A DNA stretch of 64,000 nt, taken from Bolinopsis microptera. Lineage: Eukaryota; Ctenophora; Tentaculata; Lobata; Bolinopsidae. The stretch spans positions 14,975,365 through 15,039,364 of the forward strand of contig NC_087082.1 of NCBI RefSeq assembly GCF_026151205.1. The letters run 5' to 3'. The position numbers were made by a program, and so were the translations under genes. Shown here in pieces: positions 10,814 through 23,015 of this stretch; positions within the stretch are counted from its first letter, which is position 1, and each line of letters opens with the position of its first letter. The notes under the pieces were generated by a model, which saw nothing but the letters and a program-made list of their open reading frames with translations, did not search any database and was not told the origin of the DNA.

Positions 10814-12259
10814 ATTCATATGCATATTTCATGTCTAATAAGCCATTGATTGCTAAATACCGAGGAATCAATGTTTCTTGGTTGTTAAATTCAGAACTAC
10901 ATGTTCTAAAAATAATTAATCATAACGCTACAAATAATTAATCATAACATATTCCGGATAGGAACATTTTTCTTTTTGAAAATATTGTGTGAACTGCAAT
11001 AGCGAAGAGTGCAGTTCATGGGTTTCAAGTTTTGTCGAGATGGCTATGTGGCCATAGCCCATAATCCTATCATTATTATTATAATTAGTATTTCAGCCCA
11101 AGGTTACATTTAATTCAGAAATTTTGTTATTAAGCATTACACAATATGTCGGTGGATGTCGGTGACTACGATAATCTTATCTATAACGAAGGCTTAAACA
11201 GAAATGCCCCAAGTTCCAGTTCACTGCAACAACCATGGGAGGGCTAAATTACCAGGGAGACAAGAAGTTAGTAAAAGTGATATTCTCACTACTGAGAAGT
11301 TATTAAAATAAAACGTACCGTGCTCTCTGTCTACCATAGTACTGTGTATAGTGTGTGTACTACCTCCGTTGAACTTTTGCTTTATTAACTGGCACCAACT
11401 CACTGACAGAAGAAATGATATTAACTGCGATATAGTGAGTTTATTGTTTATTGACCAATAAAATTATTGACCAATAAAATAAATCTAATAAGTTCAGCGT
11501 ATTAATTGTGCATCAATTAAACCAACAACATACTATTCTATTTGTTGAGGTTATAATATTATATTGAACATCAGTCAATTTGAATAAACACAGCTCTACT
11601 TACAACAGGTTTTTTGGACAATTGCAATTATAGCGACAACAATAAGCCGCCGATCAGGGAAACAGGCCCTCCTCACGAACTCTCTGCTGTGCTGGCGCAA
11701 CAAGCGATACTGGTGGGGTGGTCAGAAGATGTGATGGCCCGTCAAGTCTTGGCGAAACTCAGCAGAGGTCACATATAGGATAGAAAACAATGTTACCCAA
11801 GAACTTCTTGGTCCAACCTATTGAACTTATATAGAAGAGTAGAAATAGGTAAGTTCACGGTTATCACGCAATCTGCGGTTTCCCGTTTCCGAGAAATGTC
11901 TTGAAGCTTGCCAAAGTCTTTTGATATTGTCACTATTGTCAATTTAGGGGAGAAAATTCCAAGTCTTCCAGCTTTCACTGGAAATGAGTAGCCGTAGGCA
12001 TGGAGCGTGCAGAAGCTGATTTTTTTTGTGAGAGAAGAGAGTATTACTTTAACTCTCAGTCTGGCATTCTCTCTGAACTGTACATCGATCATCTATAGGT
12101 AATTTGGACATATCCCTGGAGAACTTTCCACAGATGTATGATGGAGTCTAGCCTTCTCAGCATCTTAGCAGCCAGCAGGGATATAAGTTTCAGTTCCTTC
12201 GGTCTATTCCAATAGTCGGTGTTTTTGAGCCCTAGAATCTGTCTACAATTAACTGGCGT
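10814..12259. other. Gene-free AT-rich stretch
   Basis: No recognised gene. It contains a short direct repeat (ATTGACCAATAAAAT at about 11452-11480) and AT-rich unique sequence. Small minus-strand frames at 11793-12277 show no family resemblance that I can name. Confidence 0.6.
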
Positions 12260-14095
12260 TGTATGCTCTAAGAACAAGAAGCCTCAAGCATCTTGTGTCC
12301 GGGACAAGGACGGTAGGAAGATCACGGATCCCCAACAGCAGAGGGATAGGTGGAAGGAGCACTTTACTGAACTTCTGAACCCTCCATTATCAAGTGTCGA
12401 CCTTGCCGACCTTGACACAGTACCACCCCAACCCCACTTTAACTCTCTCTCTTGTTCGGATGGACCACCTACCAGAGACGAGATTAGTTATTCCCTGACA
12501 AAGCTTAAGAACAACAAAAGCCCAGGAGTGGACGGGATAACTAACGAGCAACTGAAGTATGGTGCGAGTGCTCTAGTTGATCAACTAGAGTGTCTATTCA
12601 AGAAAGTGTGGGAAGAAGAGACTGTTCCTGAAGATTGGTTAAAGGGTGTGATCATTGTTATTGGGAAGAAAGGAGACACTTCAGTCTGCGGGAACAACAG
12701 AGGGATCACCTTAAGGTCTACAGCATCCAAGCTTTTTCAGATGATTCTTCTTAAGCGGTTACATGCTGGTATGGAGTGTCTCCTTAGGGAGAATCAGTGC
12801 GGATTTAGACAGAACCGCTCATGTATTGATCAGATTTATTCTCTCCGAACTATTATTCATAACTGTCTTGAGTTTAACATTCCTCTTTACATTAATTTTG
12901 TGGATTTCAAGGCAGCGTTCGATTCTATCAGAAGGGACTTTATTTGGTGCAGTATGAGACACTATGGGCTGCCTGAAAAATATGTCAGAATATTTCAGTT
13001 ATTTTTTGGGGGTACCATGAGTGCCGTGAGGGTTAATGGGGAGCTGACAGAATGGTTTGATGTTAACTCAGGCACAGGTCAGGGTGACATTCAAGCACCT
13101 CCTGTCTTTAATTTCTGCCTAAACTTTTCTGCATTTCTGGCTGAGACCAACAAGATCATCAGTCAAGGCGCAGTGCTGCAGAAAGAGATGAAGACGGTCG
13201 AGGAAAAGGTCATTCTGGACACCGATTATGCTGATGACATGGCTATTATGGACAACTCAGGGGAAGGCCTACAGGAATCAACTGATCTATTAGTTCATTA
13301 CAGCTCCTACGCTGGGCTCAGAATAAATGCAAAGAAGACCCAATGCATGGCTGTAAGCAAGTGCGCCTCCCAGCGACCTTTCATCAAGGATGATTGTATT
13401 GAGCTGTCGGTTGAGGGTGAACCCGTCGAGCAGGTTAGCAACTTTGTCTACCTGGGTGCAACTATCAGTGGGGATGGGACAATCAACAGAGACCTGGATG
13501 TCCGTATCCAGAAGGCTAATGGCGCCTTTCATCAGCTCTAGAACATTTGGAATAGCAGAACTATAAAGACTCCAACCAAGATCAGGATCTATAGGGCTGC
13601 TGTCCTCACCATCTTGTTGTATGGAGCTGAAGTCTGGAACACCACCAAAAAGCAGATGAAACGCTTCGAGGTTTTCCATCAAACCTCTTTGAGAAGGATC
13701 CTTAGGATTAAATGGTTCTTTCATGTGACCAACGACGAAGTTCTTAGGAGGGCCGGCATCAAGTCGGTTGAGACTTTCATCAGTGCTGCCAGGCTACGTT
13801 GGTATGGACATGTAGTTAGAATGCCAGACTCTAGACTACCGAGGTTTCTGTTGAACTGGAAGCCAAATTATGGAAAGAGGTCAAGGGGCAGACCCCGTAA
13901 GAACTGGAAGTCCTGCGTACTCGAAGATGCTGCTAAGTTTACAGGTGTTGAAAACATCGACAACGACACAACAGAAGCTTTGGCTACCAACCGAGTACAG
14001 TGGAGACATATGTTACGCCGCCAACGCGATGTGTGTGATGCAGGCCACTCCAACGACTAGGAGGAGACCTTACCATGTAACATGTATGTATGTAT
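12260..14095 (+). mobile_element. RTE-like LINE, 5'-truncated, reverse transcriptase with one in-frame stop
   Basis: One frame (12219-14060) encodes the polymerase part of a non-LTR retrotransposon. It contains the pre-RT box (WKEHFTELLN), SPGVDGITNEQLK, the NNRGITL box, CGFRQNRSCIDQI, FVDFKAAFDSI (palm, first catalytic Asp), TGQGD, and DYADDMAI with the catalytic YADD near residue 330. After the palm, RTE-type tail motifs appear: RLRWYGHVVRM and RGRPRKNW. A single TAG at 13539-13541 splits the frame; everything downstream (13542-14060) remains in phase, so decay is slight. The apurinic endonuclease domain is missing, which indicates 5' truncation near 12.26 kb. The 3' end is a short (ATGT)n run at 14078-14093, usual for RTE-like elements. 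Confidence 0.85.
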
Positions 14096-15258
14096 GCTCT
14101 CGACTGACTGGATATTATAGATATTTTTTGGATTCCAGAGCAGCAGTACTCCACTCGCTGGATCTTAATACCATGGATTTGTAGAGCTGGAGCATTATAG
14201 GTTTTGTCCTGTCTTTGAATAGTCCAAGAACCCAAGGTGTATAGTGTGTGATGCCAGTCATAAATGGCAGCTCCTAGAAAAGTTACACTGGTTAATACTC
14301 AGGTTTGTGAGAGAACAAGATAAAATTAGATGACCAATTTCTGTCAGTGTAAATATTGTCGAACATGAGCGGGCTTTACAATCATTTGAGGGGAAAGAGC
14401 CCTGAAGATCAGCTATCTAAAAGTAACTTGGCTCTAAAGTCTAAATTATATTGCAGCGATATAAAAAGTCGCTGTATCATAGAAAATCTTGCTTTTTCAG
14501 AACTACTAGAAAGTTTGGGACTATAATTGGGAGCAAAGTAAAGTCTAAATGTACAATTGTAGCTGCTGTAGTGATGTGCTGCATCAAATCAAATATTAAA
14601 GATCAAAACGTACACACAACGAGAGCGTGTATATAACGACAGTATACATGCCAATTATGAAACGATCTGTTTGATCATAACACGTGTGCGCGCGCAATTC
14701 TGGAATAATCCATTAAGAGATGAACTGTAGATCAGTGTAACTTTACACTGTAATGTGTATTATATAGCGTGTACATCAATCATCAATGTATTAGTGCTTT
14801 TCATGCAACAAGTAAAACAAATCCTTTATGTCATGTTTCCAGGGTTTGGACTGGAATTGCCTGCTTAAAGAACCTCCATCGCATTACATTACATAATTTT
14901 CTGAAACATATATTACATTTACAATAAATTATGCAATATCACAACATTACAATCAACAAAATAAATTTAATCGCAGAATCTCAAATGCAAATAATCGTAA
15001 ATTAAACACAAAAAACAAACAACAAAAAACAAACAACAAATTAAACATGCAATAAATGAATATACGAATGCGCATCTTTTGTCAACTTACTCCTTCATAA
15101 AATTAATTTTTGACAAAAAATTTTTTAGACGGTAAAATAATGGTTACTAATTTATAAGTCACAAGTAATAAATCAATACAAATTAATCACAAATACTAGA
15201 ATAATTAATAGATATTAGGTAACTTATATAACTGAAAAACGATATATGTCGATACAAA
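14096..15258. other. Gene-free AT-rich stretch downstream of the permuted PLE
   Basis: No gene seen. Up to about 14.9 kb it is unique sequence. The part near 15.0-15.25 kb is very AT-rich with ACAAACAACAAA-type runs and probably includes the 3' UTR of the minus-strand PLE that ends at 15259. I could not locate that element's exact 3' terminus. Confidence 0.5.
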
Positions 15259-17940
15259 TTACAAAATAATATTAGGTGATTGAAACATTTCAATAAATTC
15301 ATCATAAATATCACTACCATATTTACCCCAAATATTTAATCTTGATTTATAAAACTTGACAAACTTGTTACGCAAAGCAGCTAACTTAAATCCTTGCGCA
15401 ACCAATTTACCTAAAAGTTCGGTAACACAATTTTTGAAACCCTTAAGTGTCGAATTAATTCTGGCTAATCGTACTAATTGAGAAATAAATATTCCATAAG
15501 ACAAATTATTTGGAACGTTTCCATCCAAAAAAGGATAAGATATAACTTTAAAATTATAATCTTTTCTTTTATCATATAACGTCACTCTAAACTTTCCTTG
15601 ATAAATACTAATGTTTAAGTCTAGATAGCAACATTTACGAGCCGAAATATTAGTATTATTTACTATCATTTCTTTAGGATAAATATCTTCTAATACATTC
15701 TGTAATAAATTGAAATCATTAAAAACTATCAAATCATCTTGATAACGAAATGTGTCTTTTAATCTTTTTAGATTTTCTGTATCCCCTTGTTCTATCAAAA
15801 GTTTAATATATTTATATTCGTAAACATGTAAATAAACATTAGCTATTTGTGGTGCTGCATTGGTACCCATTGGTATTCCAATAACTTGTCTATAAATTTG
15901 ACCCTGATAAGTAACATAAGAATTATCGATCAAATAATTAAGACATTCCAAAAGTGTATCTTTAGAAAAATGAACTTTATTTTTACTAACATTATCAGAG
16001 AAATAGGCCTTCTTAGTATAAAGATTAGGAATAATATAAGACTTATCTTTAAAATCAAATACTCTTTCTACAAACATACGAAGATTATCCTTCAATTGAA
16101 TATGAGGAATAGATGTATATAAAGTTGAAAAATCATAAGTACTGACAGACTTTAAACCTTTCTGGGTATTATCATAACTAAGAAAATCTAAGATAGGCTC
16201 ATTATTATCAATAACAAAATAATCATTTCTAACGTGAAATTTATTATCATATATAGATTTATTTTTAGCTGAGTGAAGCATAGATTTAATACAAATGCTA
16301 AGATAGACTGATAATTGTTGTAAACTACTTCCACTACCAGACGTTATATATCTAACTCCGACTGGCTTTTTATGCTGTTTTGGTGTAATATATAAATAAG
16401 GTAATTTGCTATTATCTTCATCAAATTTAATACGATGTTTAAGTAAGAATGCTTTATGCTCATTAATTATATCATCTTCTGAACGATTAACTTTAGTAAA
16501 TGTATTCGATGATAATTCCTTTTCAATCATACTAATATAGAACTTTTTACAAACAATAGTAATATTATTTTTGGCTTTATCGGTAGGAACCAATACAAAA
16601 TCTTTATGAAGCTCATCTAAATCTGCTAAGACTTCAACATCTGATAATACTGAATAATAGGGATATGGTTTAGCTCCTTGCAGTTGAATTTTCACTTGCT
16701 CTATGATTAGTGTTTTCCACTCTTGAAACTCTTCTATAGGTTTATGCCATAAATTAGACAATTTATCGCAATAGCTTTTGAGTGCCGTCTTTACTGATTT
16801 TAAAGCTTTTTCAGTACATGGTTTAGCTTGGTCTCTATAATTTAATCCCTTCATTAGGAGATTACGAAGTTTATCATTACTGATCATTGATAGCTCTCCT
16901 GTAATGACATGTTTATGAGTAGGGTCTGTATAACGACTTGATGCACAATTACATTTCAATGTTTCTGAGTCAATGTTAGCTTCATTATATACTTTTTTGT
17001 AGTTAAGTACTTTAGATCTGATTGTTGGAGGGTATTTGTAGGACAATGTAGGTTGCTGATGATACTTTGACTTGAATGGTGCAGCTTTAGTAACTTGTTC
17101 CATTTTAAATATCTTTCGAAAATCAATATACTCGACAAATTTATTAACATAATTAACTACAATAAAAGAATTTGATTTACTATTATTCTTACACGCTAAA
17201 CCCATTCTTGTAAGGTAAAACCATGATAAATCTTTAACTAAGAGAATTTTATGAAATCTATATGTCGTTATACTACTATTAAAATTATTAATATAAGATA
17301 TAGCTTTAATATATACTAACTTAAGTTGTTTCTTTTTAAGATTACATAGATTAGTACGAATATCATGCATATCAATCATATTATCATCATCCAGCAAATC
17401 TTCATAAAATACATCGATATCAAATTCTTGTCTTTCACTTACTATATTACTAATAAATCTACCTCCACGTGAATGTCTATTTATTTTAACTATATCGAAC
17501 TGACTATAAATCGTTGTTTTAGAGTTCATCACAATATTGCAGGCATCTAGTATGTTCTTCTTTTTAACACGAACGTTGAGACCATATGGGAAAACTGTAT
17601 TTAACTGCAACATACAAGCTTCTTCAATGTCTTCTCTTTCTTTCAATGTAGTATTATTAGGTAAGAGTTTAATCGGCATGATAGCCATGTTTTCAGTGCT
17701 ATGAATTTTAGTGAAGTGATCACGAAGTATTTTGCAGCCTCCACCACGTTTTATAGTAGATTTATGTTGGCTTATTCTAGAAGCAATTGAATTGATAGTG
17801 TGCCCAATGTATTGATATTTACAATCTTTATGCAAGCATTTTATCAAGTAGATGCAATTCTTCGTTTGACATGATCCATTAAAGTCGTATGCTATTTCTG
17901 ACGACCTGTGGTCCTTTGTATAATAAGGGGTCATCCACAT
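15259..17940 (-). mobile_element. Permuted Penelope-like element (Naiad/Chlamys-type): N-terminal GIY-YIG plus reverse transcriptase, 893 codons, uninterrupted
   Basis: Retroelement polyprotein with nuclease and polymerase in one frame. Residues 28-122 form a GIY-YIG nuclease: CIYLIKC (29-35) is the GIY strand, YQYIG (42-46) the YIG strand, ASRISQHK follows, and a Cys/His set (C35, C40, H75, H80) resembles the CCHH feature of this clade. Residues 330-350 hold CNC followed by HVITGEL. The RT spans about 450-830: DKAKNN (454-459), PKQHKKPVGVR (520-530), TYDFSTLYTSIPH with a catalytic Asp (601-613), IGIPMGTNAAP (687-697) and RYQDDLIVF with the catalytic DD (732-740). Canonical PLEs, such as those at 0-4.1 kb, have the nuclease at the C-terminus. 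I chose the Met at 17940 because a TGA closes the frame four codons upstream. There are no stops or frameshifts, so the copy may be young. Flanking ends were not identified. Confidence 0.92.
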
Positions 17941-18594
17941 GTTTAGTAATCACTCGCTCAGGAGAAGGGGGTGGTGGGGGGGGGGAGATGTTGGAGGGTT
18001 TTAAACGCTTAATATGTACCCTATTTGTATGTAAACATGTATACTGTATAGCAGGGTACCAGATAATGAGATAAAGCTAAACTAGTAGGCAGAGCATAGC
18101 TAATACTGTGGTACTGTTGGCTAACAAATACTGGGGTATAGGTTCGCTTATATAGTATTTTTCAGAGATCATGGCTGTAAATTATGCTAATAAATAACCA
18201 CTATTTTAGACCGAAAACGGGAATAAGACCGGGACCAAGCCGGGTTTGGGACCAGGATCGTAGCTAACAAAAATGTTACTCTCAATATTCTTTCATCTTA
18301 TAATGTATAATCAATAATGGCGTTAGGTGCAGTATATTTTAAATACAAGAGTATTATACCCAACAATCAACATTCAAGACCAGCGAACTGATAGCTACTT
18401 CAGAAGCAATGAAACTACGATCTTCTAGATAAAATGAGTCATAGTACTTTCAGCCGGAGCCATCATAAGTGACATAAATCTAAAAGATAGTATGGTTATG
18501 GTTTTCAATACTATTTAAACAATGTACTATGTCAGCAAGTTGGTTGATATTGGATTTCTAGAATGTTCTACATTCGATTTTAGCGTAAAAAATA
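17941..18594. other. Gene-free stretch upstream of the permuted PLE
   Basis: Contains a G-rich run at 17967-17986 that probably lies in the 5' leader of the minus-strand PLE, and near 18200-18250 a small repetitive GGGACCA/CCGGG-type segment. No gene recognised. Confidence 0.5.
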
Positions 18595-19362
18595 CAGGGT
18601 GGGCCAAAAGTCAGTACCCATTCGTTGGCCTTAATAGCTCCGCCGTGTTTTATATTTGAGAGCTGTTGCTTTGCAGATGGCATACTGTACTTACTGGTTC
18701 GAGGATTCCGTCGTCAAAATTTGAAAATTCGAATATTTTAGACCACGCCCCTACAATATTAAAACACCTATATTGTTTTCTCTAAACATACTGAACGCCT
18801 AATTTTTTTCAGAGACGGTAGATTATCAAATGTTGCATATGATCTGAAAACATGAGGCAAAACGGATTAGAAATGACGAAGTTATCAAGCATTTTCTGTA
18901 TCTCGTTAACAATATTGACTGGGTTATTATGTGACACCGTGACACGACACCTTCATTGGGCACCCTTAACAATTCCCACAATGTTTAACGGGGTAGTTAG
19001 CGGGGGCACCTTATCACGTGATTAGGTAAACCAATCACCTGATCACACGTAATGAATAAACTCGTTATGCTTCATATCTCGGTCATCTGAGAAGCTACAG
19101 TTCTAATTCTTTCAGGACAAACGTAATTCGAATGGCCAAACACAATTCAATAACATTTAGCTTGATCCGACTATCCAAACTATCAAATAAATGTGAAAAT
19201 GAACCTCCATTTGAAAAAAATGAACGCGAATATTTTTCGAGTTGACAAATTCCTCGAACCAGTGGTGGTACTAAGTCATACCAGAAAGAAGTATTTAAAT
19301 TGGGCACTCAGTGACTGAGCTATAAAGGCCAACGTATGGGTACTGACTTTTGGCCCACCCTG
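18595..19362. mobile_element. Tc1/mariner-type MITE, 768 bp, TA target-site duplication
   Basis: Terminal inverted repeats of 46 bp (18595-18640 and 19317-19362) match at 44 positions, begin with CAGGGTGGGCCAAAAGT, and are flanked by TA on both sides (18593-18594 and 19363-19364). The interior has no transposase; the 70-codon minus-strand frame at 19095-19307 has no recognisable motif. The TIR start and TA duplication fit non-autonomous Tc1/mariner elements mobilised in trans. Confidence 0.85.
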
Positions 19363-20005
19363 TATTACTGGTATTTTTTATCCGAATCTATTGGAGTCCG
19401 ATTAGGCGTTGCACTGTGGTTACCTAATTACGAGAAATATTTAAAAGGTCGAAATTAAATACGGTGGTTTTCCAAAAACAAAAAAACATCATATTTTCAC
19501 GTATTTTCTTAGATTATGACTTTGTCGATTTACTATCAATATAGTTAACTATCAGTATATGATTCATCTAACAAATGAACACTAGTATTTCAACTAGGGG
19601 ACTACACTGGAGAAAGAAACGTCCCTGAACCAGAAGATCAAGAAGAAATTGACTTGTAATTCTTCACATTTTATTTAATTGATTTTCTCATATATAATAT
19701 TGGGTTTTACTTTTTGTAAAATGTTAAGAAATGAAAAAAATCTCTAAATACCATGATTGAATGTGGGGTATGAAATGAGATGGTTTTCGGTAAGAAATCC
19801 CATATTTTCGGTCCCAAATCAAATTTAGGTCACCGGAATTTCGTACCTTTTAAATATGTCTCGTAAGGTAATCAGAGTGACTCTTACCTACAAAGCAATC
19901 TCAAACCGCCAAAATTCCTGATCTCCAAGTCTAAGAGAGGTGGGCTTCCGACAAATAAAGAGTACAAGAATCAGTGCAGACAGTGATATCGAGAAGGGAA
20001 GAAAC
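19363..20005. other. Gene-free stretch
   Basis: Unique AT-rich sequence between two MITEs; no reading frame or RNA gene that I recognise. The last eight bases (19998-20005, GAAGAAAC) are the left target-site duplication of the next element. Confidence 0.55.
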
Positions 20006-20306
20006 TAGTGGCGTAACGTTGCCTGTTGGCGCCCCCCCCCCCCCCCCCCCCCCCGCCGAAAAAGCACCCCCCTGTTGGCGCCCCCTCCCCTTTTGGTGCC
20101 CTTCCCTAAAATTGAACAAATTAGGTGATTTTAGAGGATACGCCGGTAAAATCTCTAAAAAAGTGTGTATCTAGAGCAAAACACGCAGTTTTGCTAGTAC
20201 TTTAGTTAAGTTTTCGAAATTGTCCCACATTCAAACGACGATTTGGCCCCCCCCCCCCCCCCCCCCCCGCACAGCGGGATCAGCGGGGCCCTTCGTTACG
20301 CCACTG
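20006..20306. mobile_element. hAT-type MITE, 301 bp, 8-bp TSD GAAGAAAC
   Basis: Imperfect TIRs start with (T/C)AGTGGCGTAACG at both ends. GAAGAAAC at 19998-20005 is repeated exactly at 20307-20314. The 8-bp duplication and the CAGTG-like end fit the hAT superfamily. The interior carries two poly(C) tracts of 23 and 22 bases (20032-20054 and 20247-20268) and no coding capacity. Confidence 0.85.
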
Positions 20307-20314
20307 GAAGAAAC

Positions 20315-21654
20315 AGTGATACTGACGACTCAGTCAGAAAGATTGACGATGATGCAGTGACTTGGAACCAACTGACAAAATCCTACGCATTACTTCAGAC
20401 GGGTCCGAATATCTGAACAACGTGATAAGGGACAAGGTTACAAGATATTTGAAAGACAAGCTGGAGCCCCAGAGACGAAATCTCCTGGAGGTCTGTCGGA
20501 AAAATCACACTCTGTACATCTGAACCAGCTTGTCTGAATCTATCTGTGTCCACCTCCTTTCTCAGTCGCGAGTGAAAGGGGGCCGGCTTTCAAGGTGACG
20601 AAAAACTTGACTGAGCATACTGCCGGAAAACTTAGAAATCAACTTGATGATCAACTACGACTGAAGAGCCAGAAACTACGAAATATTATATCAGTTCAAG
20701 TTCCCTCCTGATTGTTTATTGTTTATATTACATTACCCCGAACAATATGAACAAAGACGACTCGTACGACGAGAGTATGGTTACGGAGTCAAATGAAGAG
20801 CCAGTTAGATTGATACTGACGGATCAGGTGATGAGGACATTGCGTAGGGTAGCATACTAGCATGTGTTAATTTACAGATTCTGACACAACAACTTTTGTA
20901 TCCTTTTATAGCTGTACTGATTACAAGCCGTCTCACCATAATTAAAAACTGCAGCACTTAACTCTGACACTAAAACCTGGTATCCGCTACTTTATAGGTA
21001 TTACAATACCTATTTTATAATTACGATAGTATGTACAAGCACAAACACAGCATAAGCTTACCCAACAAACCAGCTTAACCAACTCTGACATTATAACAAC
21101 CCCATGTGGTATCCTTTATTGATTACAAGCACAAGAACATCTCACCTAACAAACTGGCACTTATAACTCTGACAGTGTTTCATTGATTAATTAATAGCGA
21201 ATTAATTGGGGACGAATAATTGGAAGATTTTTGACCGACATCGGGATTAAGCCGGGATCCCGGTCGAACCTTAACCGCAATCATAACAGTAGCCTCAGAC
21301 CGGACCGAAACAGCTTTTGCCCCTAATTCTTTAGGGAAGCATTTTTACTACGTCATCGACCAGGTGATTTGGAATCAGCGTCCAAAAATACACCGGTTCA
21401 AGTTACTTTCATACCCTGATTAGGACCTTTTTATTTCACACAATATTTTATTGAGACGAGCGATTTAGTAGGAGCGGATTATTTGAATTGTTTTGATATG
21501 GTGTGATGAAAACCCCGTTAATTTATTAAAATGGTTTTAAAATCGATGGTCATTCTTGTTTCTCAATTCTATGCGAAAGATTAAAAACTTGATAATCTAG
21601 TTGAGAACTTTATATTGGCTGTAACTAATACTATAAGTGCCTCAACTTTGACCC
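20315..21654. other. Gene-free stretch with degenerate short repeats
   Basis: From 20320 to 20720 the sequence has coding-like composition but no frame longer than a few dozen codons and no motif I can name. From 20860 to 21190 a phrase around AACTCTGACA and GGTATCC recurs about three times with loose spacing. Confidence 0.45.
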
Positions 21655-21990
21655 GGGGATATACTTTAATATACTTTAATATACTTTAATATACTTTAAT
21701 ATACTTAAATATACTTTAATGTACTTTAATATACCTAAATTATAAAAAAATATGTGAAAAATGTTGTTTTATTTCATGTATAGATTAGATTTACCTTTCA
21801 TGTAAAGTTAGTCTTGTTCAAAGATATTGATACTTGACCAATTTATGAGCCAAAATATATGAAGTATGAGTTCAGGGGACTAGCAACTGGCTTATCTTCT
21901 AATCTACTAATTGTAGGTATATTAAAGTATATTAAAATGTAGGATTTTTTCCGATTTTGACCCGGGATATACTTTAATATACTTTAATAT
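21655..21990 (+). repeat. AT-rich tandem repeat, (ATACTTTAAT)n, flanked by GACCCGGG copies
   Basis: About seven copies of ATACTTTAAT-like 10-mers run at 21661-21735. The phrase GACCCGGG(G)ATATACTTTAAT occurs at both 21651 and 21960, bracketing about 300 bp that also holds an inverted set (TATATTAAAGTATATT near 21917). A 22-base poly(C) tract follows at 21996-22017. Confidence 0.75.
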
Positions 21991-22017
21991 GGTTGCCCCC
22001 CCCCCCCCCCCCCCCCC

Positions 22018-22880
22018 TATATTATGAATTTTAAAACCTATACCTGTTGTGAACTCGGAGATCATAATAACAGTATTCACTATTCATGGGGTTCCTAGAG
22101 GGGATATTAAAAACATATAAGTGATACGCAAGGATTTTATTAGCAGGAGCTTTCAAAATATTTATGTAAATCGTCTTCAGCTGACCTTCAGACACCTTTA
22201 AAGTTGTCTCCCTTTGAATCATCCGCCGAATGATCTGATCAGCTGCCGAATAAAAGCAACGAACAAAGAAACATCCGCCGAATGATCTGATCAGCTGCCG
22301 AATGATGGCAACGAACAAAGAAACAGTTGTAAAATGAAATGACTGAACTATACTATAAGTGCCTCAATATATTATGAATAAAACCCATACCTGTTGTGAA
22401 CTTGGAGATGATAATAACAGTATTCACTATTCATGGGGTTCCGGGTTGCTTGACCAAAGAGACTAAATTAGTTCCCTACAAAACTCTATTTCGAAATTAT
22501 AGACAATGACAACCTTTAACATATTTTAAGTCCAATTGCAAATGACAAAAGTGTAGCAAAGTCTGCTGATTACTGACAATTTAACAGAAACCTTTGAACC
22601 TAGAGGGGATATTAAAAACATATAAGTTGATACGCAAGGATTTAATTAGCAGGAGCTTTCAAAATATTTGTGTAAATCGTCTTCAGCTGACCTTCAAACA
22701 CCTTTAAAGTTGTCTCCCTTTGAATCATCCGCCGAATGATCTGATCAGCTGCCGAATAAAAGCAACGAACAAAGAAACATCCGCCGAATGATCTGATCAG
22801 CTGCCGAATGATGGCAACGATCAAAGAAACAGGAAACAGTTGTATAATGAAATGACTGAACAAAGAGATTAAATTAATTC
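22018..22880 (+). repeat. Direct duplication of a ~330-bp block; copy 2 has a ~155-bp insertion
   Basis: Copy 1 (about 22018-22345) and copy 2 (about 22368-22862) share the phrase TATTCACTATTCATGGGGTT and the CATCCGCCGAATGATCTGA motif, which itself appears twice within each copy. In copy 2 the order is interrupted after GGGGTTCC by 22443-22598. The segment with TTAGCAGGAGCTTTCAAAA (near 22140 and 22645) also occurs at 44.70 kb and 61.98 kb, so it belongs to a dispersed family. Confidence 0.85.
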
Positions 22881-23015
22881 CCTCCAAAAACTCTTATCCC
22901 ACGAGAAAATATTGCACTGATTATATATGTGCAAATGCAATGCACGAGTCTAACAGTTGCAGTAACTAGAAATGACTAACACGTCGCGCGCGGCATCAGA
23001 AATATGGGAGGAAAT

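Noticed and set aside
13290-13724. 144-codon minus-strand frame
   Set aside because: Antisense shadow of the RTE-like LINE reverse transcriptase.
19931-20174. Frames with poly-Pro or poly-Gly
   Set aside because: They run through the poly(C) tract of the hAT-type MITE.
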